DNA from: Janthinobacterium sp. CG3
GTDB taxonomy: Bacteria; Pseudomonadota; Gammaproteobacteria; Burkholderiales; Burkholderiaceae_D
Reading direction: 5' to 3'
Assembly (NCBI RefSeq): GCF_000344615.1
Contig: NZ_KB467824.1
Location: 2,110,702 to 2,174,701 of the forward strand
Length of the DNA stretch: 64,000 nt
Shown: positions 40,340 through 48,283 of the stretch, in pieces
Layout of the letters: each line of letters opens with the position of its first letter
Position numbering within the stretch: the first letter of the stretch is position 1
Notes under the pieces: model-generated
Told to the model about the DNA's origin: nothing
What the model saw: the letters and a program-made list of their open reading frames with translations, nothing else
Database searches by the model: none
Made by a program: the position numbers and the translations under genes

Positions 40340-42609
40340 ACGACGAAACCCCGTACGTCGTCGCGGTGCGCGCGCTGTGCGAATTCACCGCCAAGGAAGG
40401 CGATCTGGATTTGCGCTTCACGCCCTCCCCCTCGGCCCAGGAAGGCATCGCCGGCCACGCGCTGGTGACGGCGCGCCGCGGCGCCGGCTACCAGCGCGAA
40501 GTGAGCCTGGCGGGCGCATTCGGCGCGCTGCGCGTGCGCGGGCGCGCCGACGGCTACGACCCGGAGCGCGGCCAACTCGACGAGATCAAGACCTACCGCG
40601 GCGACTTGGCGGCGATGCCGGCCAACCACAGGCAGTTGCACTGGGCCCAGGCGCGCATCTACGGCCACCTGCTGTGCCAGAAGCTGGGCCTGGCCGAACT
40701 GCGCCTGGCGCTGGTGTATTTCGACATCGGCAGCCAACGGGAGACGCTGTTTTACGAGGACCACGGCGCCGCCTCGCTGCAAGCCTATTTCGAGCGCCAG
40801 TGCGGCCTGTTCCTGGCCTGGGCCGAGCGGGAGATGGCGCACCGCAGCGCGCGCGACGCGCAATTGCGCGCGTTGCGCTTCCCGCACCCGCAATTCCGGC
40901 CCGGCCAGCGCGCGCTGGCCGAGGCCATGTACAAGGCCAGCAGCCGCTCCTGCGCGCTGCTGGCGCAGGCGCCGACCGGCATCGGCAAGACCGTCGGCAG
41001 CCTGTTCCCGATGCTCAAGGCCAGCGCCGAACACGGCCTCGACAAGGTATTTTTCCTGGCCGCTAAGACGTCCGGGCGGCAACTGGCGCTGGACGCCTGC
41101 GCCACCATCAAGCGCCACGCCGGCGCGTTGCCGTTGCGGGTACTGGAGCTGAGCGCCAAGACCAGCGCCTGCGAGCATCCCGACAAGGCCTGCCACGGCG
41201 ACTCCTGCCCGCTGGCGCGCGGCTTCTACGACCGGCTGCCGGCGGCGCGCGCGGCGGCGTTGCGGGCCGACATCCTCGACAAGGCGAGCGTGCGCGACGT
41301 CGCGCTGGCGCACCAGGTCTGCCCGTACTACCTGGCCGCCGAACTGGCGCGCTGGGCCGACGTCGTCGTCGGCGACTATAACTACTACTTCGACATCAGC
41401 GCCATGCTGTACAGCCTGACCGTGGCCAACGACTGGAAGGTCAACGTGCTGGTCGACGAGGCCCACAACATGGTGTCGCGGGCGCGCAAGATGTACTCGG
41501 CGGAGTTGCGCCACGCCGCCTTGAAGGCGCTGCGCAAGGGCGCGCCCGAGGCCTTGAAGAAGCCGTTGGCGCGGCTGGGCCGGCAATGGACGCAGCTGGA
41601 GAAGGCGCAGCAGGAGCTGCCCAACCCCGAATACCGGGTCTACGACGCCATCCCGGAGAAATTCCTCGACGCGCTGCAAGGCGCCAGCGGCGCCATCGGC
41701 GACTACTTCGCCGAGCACCCGCGCGCCGTCGACGCCGAGCTGCAGCGCTTCTACTTCGACGCGCTGCTGTTCACGCGCCTGAGCGAGTCCTTCGGCGAAC
41801 ATTCGCTGTTCGACGCCAGCAAGGAGGCCGGCGGCACGCTGCTGTGCATCCGCAACATCATCCCGGCGCCCTTCCTCAAGCAGCGCTTCGGCGCCTGCCG
41901 CAGCAGCGCGCTGTTCTCGGCCACGCTGAGTCCGTGGAATTATTACAGCGACACGCTCGGCATGCCCGACGACACGGCCTGGGTCGACGTCGACTCGCCG
42001 TTCGACGCCGGGCAGTTGGCGGTGCGCGTGGTCGGCGCGATATCGACGCGCTACCAACACCGCGCCGCCTCGCTCGCACCCATCGTCGTGCTGATGGCGC
42101 GCCAGTACGCCGAACAGCCGGGCAACTACCTGGCGTTTTTCAGCAGTTTCGACTACATGGAACAGGTCGCCGCGCTGTTCGCGGAGCGCCACCCGGACGT
42201 GCCGCTGTGGCGCCAGGAACGGCGCATGGACGAAGCCGGCCGCGCGCAGTTCCTGGCGCGCTTTCGCGCCGACGGCCGCGGCATCGGCTTCGCGGTGCTG
42301 GGCGGCTCCTTCGGCGAAGGCATCGACCTGCCCGGCGCGCGCCTGATCGGCGCCTTCATCGCCACCCTAGGCCTGCCGCAAATCAACCCGGTGAACGAAC
42401 AAATACGCCAGCGCATGGCGGCGGTGTTCGGCGCCGGCTACGACTACACCTATTTATATCCGGGCATACAAAAGGTGGTGCAGGCGGCCGGGCGCGTGAT
42501 CCGCAGCGAGTCCGACCGCGGCGTGGTGTACCTGATCGACGACCGCTTCGCCCGGCCCGAGGTCAGGCGCCTGCTGCCGGCCTGGTGGCATGTGGCGCTG
42601 GCTGGATGA
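40336..42609 (+). CDS. XPD/DinG-like ATP-dependent DNA helicase with N-terminal Cas4-like nuclease domain
   Basis: 757 residues if the TTG overlapping the upstream stop is used (an in-frame ATG at 40318 is an alternative). N-terminal PD-(D/E)XK nuclease-like domain: Asp72 (RADGYD), Glu83 and Lys85 (DEIKTYRGD). Helicase: Walker A APTGIGKT near 212; four cysteines of a probable 4Fe-4S cluster (TSACEHPDKACHGDSCPLA and HQVCPYY); LVDEAHNM near 373; C-terminal HELICc2 with GGSFGEGIDLPG and QAAGRVIRSESDRG. Predicted 5'-3' unwinding coupled with cleavage; partner is the overlapping FAN1-like nuclease. Confidence 0.92.
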   Translation: MNDETPYVVAVRALCEFTAKEGDLDLRFTPSPSAQEGIAGHALVTARRGAGYQREVSLAGAFGALRVRGRADGYDPERGQLDEIKTYRGDLAAMPANHRQLHWAQARIYGHLLCQKLGLAELRLALVYFDIGSQRETLFYEDHGAASLQAYFERQCGLFLAWAEREMAHRSARDAQLRALRFPHPQFRPGQRALAEAMYKASSRSCALLAQAPTGIGKTVGSLFPMLKASAEHGLDKVFFLAAKTSGRQLALDACATIKRHAGALPLRVLELSAKTSACEHPDKACHGDSCPLARGFYDRLPAARAAALRADILDKASVRDVALAHQVCPYYLAAELARWADVVVGDYNYYFDISAMLYSLTVANDWKVNVLVDEAHNMVSRARKMYSAELRHAALKALRKGAPEALKKPLARLGRQWTQLEKAQQELPNPEYRVYDAIPEKFLDALQGASGAIGDYFAEHPRAVDAELQRFYFDALLFTRLSESFGEHSLFDASKEAGGTLLCIRNIIPAPFLKQRFGACRSSALFSATLSPWNYYSDTLGMPDDTAWVDVDSPFDAGQLAVRVVGAISTRYQHRAASLAPIVVLMARQYAEQPGNYLAFFSSFDYMEQVAALFAERHPDVPLWRQERRMDEAGRAQFLARFRADGRGIGFAVLGGSFGEGIDLPGARLIGAFIATLGLPQINPVNEQIRQRMAAVFGAGYDYTYLYPGIQKVVQAAGRVIRSESDRGVVYLIDDRFARPEVRRLLPAWWHVALAG

Positions 42610-42705
42610 ATGCCGCGCCCGCCGGCGACGCGCTCCCAGGCCCGGCTCGGCCCGGACCGTTCGTGTAGAGTAGAGGAATCTGGACGCAGATTACAAGGAG
42701 ATATG

Positions 42706-43353
42706 ATGTCCGAACTAAAGGTAAAAAGCTTCACCATATCGCTCGATGGCTTTGGCGCAGGCAGGAACCAGAGCCTGGAAAATCCAATGGGTGAGCACGC
42801 GCAGGCGCTGCACCAGTGGTTCCGCGGCACTCGCACTTTCCAACGCATGATGGGAGACGAAAGCAAAGGCGTAGACGGTCCAGACGAAGATTTTGCCGCC
42901 CGCGGCTTTGCGAACATCGGCGCCTGGATTCTGGGCCGGAACATGTTCGGTCCAATCCGCGGGCCATGGCCAGACGACGAGTGGAAAGGCTGGTGGGGAG
43001 AGGAACCTCCGTATCATGTCCCCGTGTTCGTGTTAACCCATCACCCCCGCGCGCCGCTGGAGATGAAAGGTGGCACTACCTTTTATTTCGTCACCGACGG
43101 CATCGAGTCCGCTTACGCTCAAGCCCGACGAGCGGCAAACGGCAAGGATGTGCGTCTCGGGGGTGGCGTGGCGACTATTCGCGAGTATCTGCGCGCCGGC
43201 TTGGTCGACGAGATGCATCTGGCAATCTCCCCGGTATTGCTCGGATCGGGTGAATCATTGTTCGCAGGACTTGACCTGCCAAGTCTAGGATTTCATTGCA
43301 CCGAGCACGTGCCAACCGAATCCGCAACGCACATCGTGCTACGGAAGAACTAA
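42706..43353 (+). CDS. Dihydrofolate reductase family protein (RibD C-terminal-like)
   Basis: 215 residues. Begins KVKSFTISLDGFGAGRNQS, with ILGRNMFGPIRGPW, PVFVLTHHPRAPLEMKGGTTFYFVTDG and LGGGVATIREYLRAGLVDEMHLAISPVLLGSGESLF, the pattern of the RibD_C/YyaP-like DHFR-fold proteins. An NADPH-dependent reductase of unknown substrate. AAGGAG is 5 bases before the ATG at 42706 (another ATG directly precedes it). Base composition is visibly less GC-rich than the adjacent helicase, suggesting later acquisition. Confidence 0.88.
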   Translation: MSELKVKSFTISLDGFGAGRNQSLENPMGEHAQALHQWFRGTRTFQRMMGDESKGVDGPDEDFAARGFANIGAWILGRNMFGPIRGPWPDDEWKGWWGEEPPYHVPVFVLTHHPRAPLEMKGGTTFYFVTDGIESAYAQARRAANGKDVRLGGGVATIREYLRAGLVDEMHLAISPVLLGSGESLFAGLDLPSLGFHCTEHVPTESATHIVLRKN

Positions 43354-43424
43354 GAAAGTACTAAAGCGCGGGTCTTAACGGACGTCCGTTGCGTCCTCGA
43401 CCAACTTTATTCAGTGTGGTCACG

Positions 43425-44153
43425 CTACGGCAGCAGGCGCTTCAGCTTTTGGTGGCCGCTTTTACTGACCGGCAGCCTGGCGCCGTCCTTCAGCACCGCA
43501 ACGTGGCTGTCCTTGGTGGCTTGCTCGATGCGGCTGACGCAGGCGATGTTGAGCAGGTAGGAACGGTGGATGCGCACGAAGCCGGCTGGGTCGAGCTGGC
43601 TTTCGAACTCGCTCAGCGGCTGGCTTTTCAGGTAGGACTTGCCCTCCGAACGGATTTGCACGTAGTCGTCCTGCGCCTCGATATAGTCTATTTTGTCGCA
43701 GGCGACGACGTGGACCTTGGCGCCGTCGCGGATCAGCAGACGGGCCAGCGGCTGGCGTTGCGCCGCCGCCTCGCGCAGCACGCGCCCGAGGGCGCCGTCG
43801 GCGACGACGCCGTCGCGGGCGCGCGCCAGCGCCTGGTCGAGGCGCTGCTGGCTGACGGGCTTGAGCAGGTAGTCGAGCGCGTGGCAGTCGAAGGCCTTGA
43901 GCGCGTATTGGTCGTAGGCGGTGACGAAGATGAAGCGGGTCTTGCCGGCGGCCAGCTCGGCCACCTCGAAGCCGTCCAGCCGCGGCATCTGGATGTCGAG
44001 CAAGGCCAGGTCCGGCGCCAGCTCGGCGATCGCCGTGACGGCGTCGAAACCGTTGGCGCATTCGGCGACGATGTCGATGTCCGGGTGGCGGCCGAGGAAT
44101 TCGCGCAGCACCGCGCGCGCCAGCGCCTCGTCGTCGACGATAATTACGCGCAT
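43425..44153 (-). CDS. LytTR-family response regulator
   Basis: 242 residues. Receiver domain: MRVIIVDDEALARAVL, phospho-acceptor Asp near 54 (LALLDIQMPRLDGF), Thr in FVTAYDQYAL and Lys in DYLLKPVS. LytTR DNA-binding domain from about 138: DKIDYIEAQDDYVQIRSEGKSYLKSQPLSEFE and FVRIHRSYLLNIACVSRIE. GAGGGGA lies 7 bases before the ATG. It is 29 bp after the partner sensor gene. Likely acts on envelope genes, perhaps its own operon. Confidence 0.95.
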   Translation of the reverse strand: MRVIIVDDEALARAVLREFLGRHPDIDIVAECANGFDAVTAIAELAPDLALLDIQMPRLDGFEVAELAAGKTRFIFVTAYDQYALKAFDCHALDYLLKPVSQQRLDQALARARDGVVADGALGRVLREAAAQRQPLARLLIRDGAKVHVVACDKIDYIEAQDDYVQIRSEGKSYLKSQPLSEFESQLDPAGFVRIHRSYLLNIACVSRIEQATKDSHVAVLKDGARLPVSKSGHQKLKRLLP

Positions 44154-44182
44154 TTTTTTCCCCTCACGCTGGTTTTCATTAT

Positions 44183-45250
44183 TTATTCCTCGCTGGTTTG
44201 CGCCGGCATATTGATTTCCACGCCGAAGCTGTTGTCGCGCCGCGCCCAATGGATGCTGGCCTCGTGCAGGTAGGCGCCGGCCAGGCGCTGGCGCACGTTG
44301 TCCAGGCCGACGCCGCCGGCGCGCGCCGGCGCCAGGTCGGCGTCGATGGCGTTGACGACGTTGATGCGCAGCAGGCTGCCGAGCCGGCGCGCCTCGATGC
44401 GGATGACGCCGCCCTCGGTCATGTTGCAGATGCCGTGCTTGACGGCGTTTTCAAGCAGCGGCTGGATGATCATCGGCGGCACCAGACAGGCCGCGGCGGC
44501 CGCGTCGATCGCCTCCTCGACGCGCAGGCGCTCGCCGAAGCGGATCTGTTCGATCGCGACGAAGTGCCCGACCAGCGCCATTTCCTGCTCAAGCGTGACT
44601 TTTTTATGCGCCTCCATGCCCAGGCTGCGGCGGTAGAAGCTGGCCAGCTGCAAGGTCATCTCGCGGGCGCCGGCCGGGTTGATCGAGGTCAGCGCGCTGA
44701 TCGAATTGAGGCTGTTGAACAGGAAGTGCGGGTCGATTTGCGAGCGCAGCATGCGCAGTTGCGCCTCCTGCGCCATCAGGCGCGACTGCATTTCACCCTG
44801 CTCGGCGGCGCCGGCGCGCAGAAACTCGACGGCCAGGAAATGCACCGCCAGCGCCAGCGCGTACAGCAACGCGCCCAGGCCGAACATCAACAGCGACAGC
44901 GCCGGCGTCAGGGTGAGGCCGGCCCAACGCAGCTCGAACAGCAGCAGCAGCGCGTTCCAGGCTTCGGCCAGCGCGTTCCACAGCATGCCGGCGCACAGCG
45001 CGGCAAGCCCCATGACGCCGACGACGCCGAGAGGGCGGGCGCCGTTCAGCGGGTAGGCGCGGCACAGATAATAGGCGGAAAAGCCGGCCGCGACCGCGTA
45101 CACCAGCGTCAGCGGCAAGGCGAACAGCAGCGCATTGGGCCAGCGCGCGCCGGCGGCGGCGACGATCACGCCGGCCAGCGCCAGCCCCAGCCCCAGGCAT
45201 ACCAGCGCGTACAGCGCGGCGCCGCGCCGGCTCGATAACGGCCCCGGCAT
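44183..45250 (-). CDS. LytS-like sensor histidine kinase (His_kinase family)
   Basis: 355 residues. Five or six membrane segments in the first 150 residues without a clear extracytoplasmic sensor domain, then the His_kinase motif RSQIDPHFLFNSLNSISALT (His near 175) and an HATPase region with IIQPLLENAVKHGI and GGVGLDNVRQRL. This is the YehU/LytS/AlgZ class paired with LytTR regulators. It lies 3 bp after the LiaF-like gene, so the membrane proteins upstream may be its signal input. Confidence 0.94.
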   Translation of the reverse strand: MPGPLSSRRGAALYALVCLGLGLALAGVIVAAAGARWPNALLFALPLTLVYAVAAGFSAYYLCRAYPLNGARPLGVVGVMGLAALCAGMLWNALAEAWNALLLLFELRWAGLTLTPALSLLMFGLGALLYALALAVHFLAVEFLRAGAAEQGEMQSRLMAQEAQLRMLRSQIDPHFLFNSLNSISALTSINPAGAREMTLQLASFYRRSLGMEAHKKVTLEQEMALVGHFVAIEQIRFGERLRVEEAIDAAAAACLVPPMIIQPLLENAVKHGICNMTEGGVIRIEARRLGSLLRINVVNAIDADLAPARAGGVGLDNVRQRLAGAYLHEASIHWARRDNSFGVEINMPAQTSEE

Positions 45251-45253
45251 CGG

Positions 45254-46021
45254 CTAGTTGCGCACTTCGAGGCCGCCCATGATGGCGGCGCCTTTAACCA
45301 GCAGGCGTTTCGAGCGGTCCGGCGGCGCCGCGGTCTTTTCCTCGAAACCGCCGAGGATGGGCGTGCCCTGCAAGACGACGCTCCAGTCCGGCGGCACCTT
45401 GATGGTGATGCCTCCGCACAGCGCGAACACGGTCAGCACCGCCTCGCCCTGGATCGAGCACTGGCGCAGGTCGAGCGAGCAGCCGCCCATGATGGCGGTG
45501 ATCTCGCCGCCGCGGAAGTTCGGCGTGGTGATGCGCCGGTGGTAGCCGCCCAGGATGGCGGCGACGTTAATCAGGCTGTCGCTGTCGCCGCCGGCAGCGC
45601 CGTCGATAACGGTTTCGGCTTGGGCTTCGGCTTCGGCTTCGGCAAGCTTGTCGTCCGGCGCGACTTGGGCGGCGCCCGTCGCGCGCCGTCCTCCCAGTGA
45701 TTTGTAGACCAGCGACACGCCGAGGACGATGATCAGCAAAGGCCAGACCGTGTTCCAACTCAGGAACAGCAGGCCGAGGCGCTTGAGCGTCAACAACAGG
45801 CCGAACAACAACATCGCGCCGCCGACCGCGTAGCCGGAAGTGGTGTGGCTTTGCGCGATCTTCAGGACGCCGGCCACGATCAGGATGGTCGGCCAAAAAT
45901 GAAAGGTGAAGCGGAAGTTGATGAAGCCCAGGTTATCGAGCAGGAACAAAAAACCCAGCAGGATCACGGCGACGCCCAGCAGGATCTGGCTGGGCGAGTT
46001 CAATTGCCGTCTATTTTTCAT
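45254..46021 (-). CDS. LiaF-like membrane protein (cell wall-active antibiotic response domain)
   Basis: 255 residues: four membrane helices in the first 110 residues (ILLGVAVILLGFLFLLDNLGF repeated in theme), an acidic Ala/Glu repeat (LAEAEAEAQAE), then a C-terminal beta-helical LiaF/DUF2154-type domain (INVAAILGGYHRRITTPNFRGGEITAIMGGCSLDLRQCSI ... GAAIMGGLEVRN). LiaF-like proteins restrain LiaS-type kinases in Firmicutes; here it directly precedes a LytS-type kinase. It overlaps the preceding DUF5668 gene by 11 bp. Confidence 0.88.
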   Translation of the reverse strand: MKNRRQLNSPSQILLGVAVILLGFLFLLDNLGFINFRFTFHFWPTILIVAGVLKIAQSHTTSGYAVGGAMLLFGLLLTLKRLGLLFLSWNTVWPLLIIVLGVSLVYKSLGGRRATGAAQVAPDDKLAEAEAEAQAETVIDGAAGGDSDSLINVAAILGGYHRRITTPNFRGGEITAIMGGCSLDLRQCSIQGEAVLTVFALCGGITIKVPPDWSVVLQGTPILGGFEEKTAAPPDRSKRLLVKGAAIMGGLEVRN

Positions 46022-46388
46022 GGAAGTACTCCGTGGCGAAGAAGTGGCGGTTCAAGAGCGGCTCGAGCACCAGCCCGACACCCCAGCCGATCAGCAGGAA
46101 CGGCCACGTGACGCCAAACGACATACCCCACATCTGTTCGAACGAGATGTAATACCAGGCGGCGAAGTAAATCAACCACAAACCGCCGAGGATGTGCCTG
46201 GGCGAGGTTGGCGGCAGCAACTTGTTGACACCGAGCGCGACCAGGATGAGCGGCCAATAATGCCACAGCTGGCGCAGCTCCAGTTCGAGCAGGTCGAGGC
46301 GGTCAAGCAGGAACAGCGTACCCACGCCGATCAGGGCCGCGCCCCCGAGTAGCTGCTTGCGCCGGTAATACAGCTTGTTCGTCGTCAC
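46011..46388 (-). CDS. DUF5668/LiaI-like small membrane protein
   Basis: 125 residues starting at GTG 46388 (MTTNKLYYRRKQLL), selected because AAGGAG lies 5 bases upstream and it marks the start of the hydrophobic part. Four membrane segments: LLGGAALIGVGTLFLLDRLDLLELELRQLWHYWPLILVALGVN and ILGGLWLIYFAAWYYISF plus WPFLLIGWGVGLVL. Same helix-pair design as the N-terminal half of the LiaF-like protein downstream. Upstream 154 bp contain short GAATGGCG direct repeats. Confidence 0.82.
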   Translation of the reverse strand: MTTNKLYYRRKQLLGGAALIGVGTLFLLDRLDLLELELRQLWHYWPLILVALGVNKLLPPTSPRHILGGLWLIYFAAWYYISFEQMWGMSFGVTWPFLLIGWGVGLVLEPLLNRHFFATEYFHEK

Positions 46389-46542
46389 GATGGCTCCTTG
46401 GTAGAGTGATTGATCGTGACGATACGCGGGAATGGCGGGCGGCGACAGCGCTTTTCGGCGAATGGCGCGGCAACGCCGGTGAATGGCGCGCGGCAGCGCC
46501 GGCGGGCGTAAAGGGAAACCGGGTGGAGGACCGCGGGCCAGT

Positions 46543-46701
46543 TCAGGAAGGCAGGCAGCGCCCTGTTTTCGACACGCCCAACAGCTCCCAACCCAGCTGG
46601 CGGCGGATCTCGGCCGGCGTTGGCGGCGGTTTGGCTTCTTGCGAACGGCGTTCCAGATACTCACGTACGGCGTACTTCGAGGGATGGTTTGACTGTGTCA
46701 T
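46543..46701 (-). CDS. Small conserved-looking hypothetical protein, 52 residues
   Basis: Frame MTQSNHPSKYAVREYLERRS.QEAKPPPTPAEIRRQLGWELLG, ending CLPS. GGAGCT is 4 bases before the ATG. Predicted short helix plus a TPAEIRRQLGWEL segment that looks like a compact motif. First gene of the run leading to the LytS/LytTR system, 154 bp before the DUF5668 gene. Too short for standard gene-length cut-offs; function unknown. Confidence 0.6.
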   Translation of the reverse strand: MTQSNHPSKYAVREYLERRSQEAKPPPTPAEIRRQLGWELLGVSKTGRCLPS

Positions 46702-46916
46702 GATCAGCTCCTAAACCGCGGCGCGGGCGCATGTCGCTGGTGGGAAATTGGTGCCGGTCCTCGAGGCGACCGGCTTACCTGCCGAGGGGACGCTGGCTTC
46801 TTTCGGGCCGTCATCCCATCGCGCACCACCATCGTAGCGCCGGGCACCGCACCCGACTGTACGATGCCGCACACATCCGCATTTTCGCTATCCCGGGTAT
46901 GCCGGCAAGGATTGTC

Positions 46917-47002
46917 GTAGGTCGGAATAGCCGGGACGGCGTAACCCGACTGGCGTCGGCAGCGGCTCGGCGTCGGATTACGCTGTGCTAATCCGACCTA
47001 CG
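46917..47002. repeat. Dispersed bipartite GTAGGTCGG repeat (full copy)
   Basis: GTAGGTCGGAATAGCCGGGA.CGTAACCCGACTGGCGTCG followed by GCAGCGGCTCGGCGTCGGAT.TACGC..TAATCCGACCTAC. The remainder of the 470-bp gap 46702-47171 shows no supported gene; a frame ending at 47164 (GLLVQAAVVEQHSEVLP) may be a gene remnant. Confidence 0.8.
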
Positions 47003-47171
47003 GAATCTTTACTTGGCGGCATCAGGATATGCCGGCGGCGCCAGCCTGTCGGCGGCGATCCAATCGAGCACGGGCGCGCGCCACGGTGCTCGCTGCTGGC
47101 GGCGCTGAACGGCTTGCTGGTGCAAGCGGCCGTGGTCGAGCAGCACAGCGAAGTGCTGCCTTAACGGCGCC

Positions 47172-48053
47172 TTAGAGCTTGCGCTGCAAAAACTCCAGGA
47201 AGCAGCTAATGCGCTGCGACAGCTGCGTGTTGCGGTAGTAGAGCGCGTGGATCTGCTGGCGGTAGCCGGTATAGCAGTGCTCCAGCACCTTCTCCAGGCG
47301 GCCGGCGGCGAGGTCGTCGCGGGTCATGAAGTCGGCCAGGCAGACGATGCCTTGGCCGTGCAGCGCCAGTTGCCGCAGCGTTTCGCCGCTGGTGGCGGCC
47401 AGCGCCGGCGCGATCTGCAGGCTGTTGCCGGACTGGTGGCGCAGCGGCCAGGCGTTGCCCAGCTCGTAATCGGCAAAGCCCAGCAACGCGTGCCCGGCCA
47501 GCTCCTCCGGCGTGGCCGGCACGCCGTGGCGGCGCAGGTAGTCCGGGCTGGCCAGCACGTACAGCGGACTGGCGCTGAGTGCGCGAGCGTGCAGCGTCGA
47601 GTCGCTCAGCGCACCGATGCGGATGGCGATGTCGGTGCGGTGCTCGATCAGGTCGGCGATGCGGTCGTTGCTGCTCAGCTCAAGCCGGATATCCGGATAC
47701 AGCGCGCGGAACTCGGCCACGTGCGGCACCACGCAATGCAGCATGAACGGCGAGGCCGCGTCCACGCTCAGGCGCCCGGCCGGACTCTGGCGGCGCATGC
47801 GGATGCTTTCCTCGGCCTCCTCCATCGACGCCAGGATGGCGCGGGCGCGTTCCAGCAGTAACTGGCCCTCCTCGGTCAGTTCCATGCGCCGGGTGGTGCG
47901 CGTGAGCAGCGAAGTGGCCAGCTTTTGCTCCAGCCGCGACAGGGCGCGGCTGACGCCGGAAGTGGTCTGGCCCAGGCGCACCGAGGCCGCGCTGAGCGTG
48001 CCGCTGTCAATCACCGCAACGAAGGTTTTGAGGTCGTCGGAATTAATGTCCAC
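47172..48053 (-). CDS. LysR family transcriptional regulator
   Basis: 293 residues from GTG 48053 (MDINSDDLKTFVAVIDSGTL), with AAGGA 6 bases upstream. Helix-turn-helix LSAASVRLGQTTSGVSRALS with RLEQKLATSLLTRTTRRMELT, then a substrate-binding domain (GRLSVDAASPFMLHCVVPHVAEF). Belongs to the CrgA-like LysR group. Divergent from a Bcr/CflA-type exporter, its likely target. Confidence 0.93.
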   Translation of the reverse strand: MDINSDDLKTFVAVIDSGTLSAASVRLGQTTSGVSRALSRLEQKLATSLLTRTTRRMELTEEGQLLLERARAILASMEEAEESIRMRRQSPAGRLSVDAASPFMLHCVVPHVAEFRALYPDIRLELSSNDRIADLIEHRTDIAIRIGALSDSTLHARALSASPLYVLASPDYLRRHGVPATPEELAGHALLGFADYELGNAWPLRHQSGNSLQIAPALAATSGETLRQLALHGQGIVCLADFMTRDDLAAGRLEKVLEHCYTGYRQQIHALYYRNTQLSQRISCFLEFLQRKL

Positions 48054-48283
48054 TTTGATCCTTGCTTGCCATGTCACGGAATTATAGGGCAAGCGCGCGG
48101 GCCGGTTTGCGGCCGTTGCAACAATGCGCGTATATTCGGCGCCGCCCGATCGGGTATATTGAGCGCCGTTTTCATTGCCAATCCCAGCCAACGGCATCGG
48201 CGCTGAAACCTGTCCTTCCCGAGGCGGCCGCACCGCGGCCGCCACCCGCCCGATCCGCCAGTGACCAGTGATTAAGCCCCTCC

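Noticed and set aside
38690..42609. Idea that the nuclease-helicase pair is a defence island.
   Set aside because: No other defence gene, no mobile element and normal composition nearby; repair is the simpler reading, so it is kept only as a secondary possibility.
43377..43390. 14-bp palindrome AACGGACGTCCGTT after the DHFR-like gene.
   Set aside because: Short, isolated, without a T run or a gene to regulate; likely chance.
47040..47164. Open frame ending SLLAALNGLLVQAAVVEQHSEVLP before the LysR gene.
   Set aside because: Could be a gene remnant, but there is no start, no ribosome site and no family I recognise, so it is not listed as a gene.
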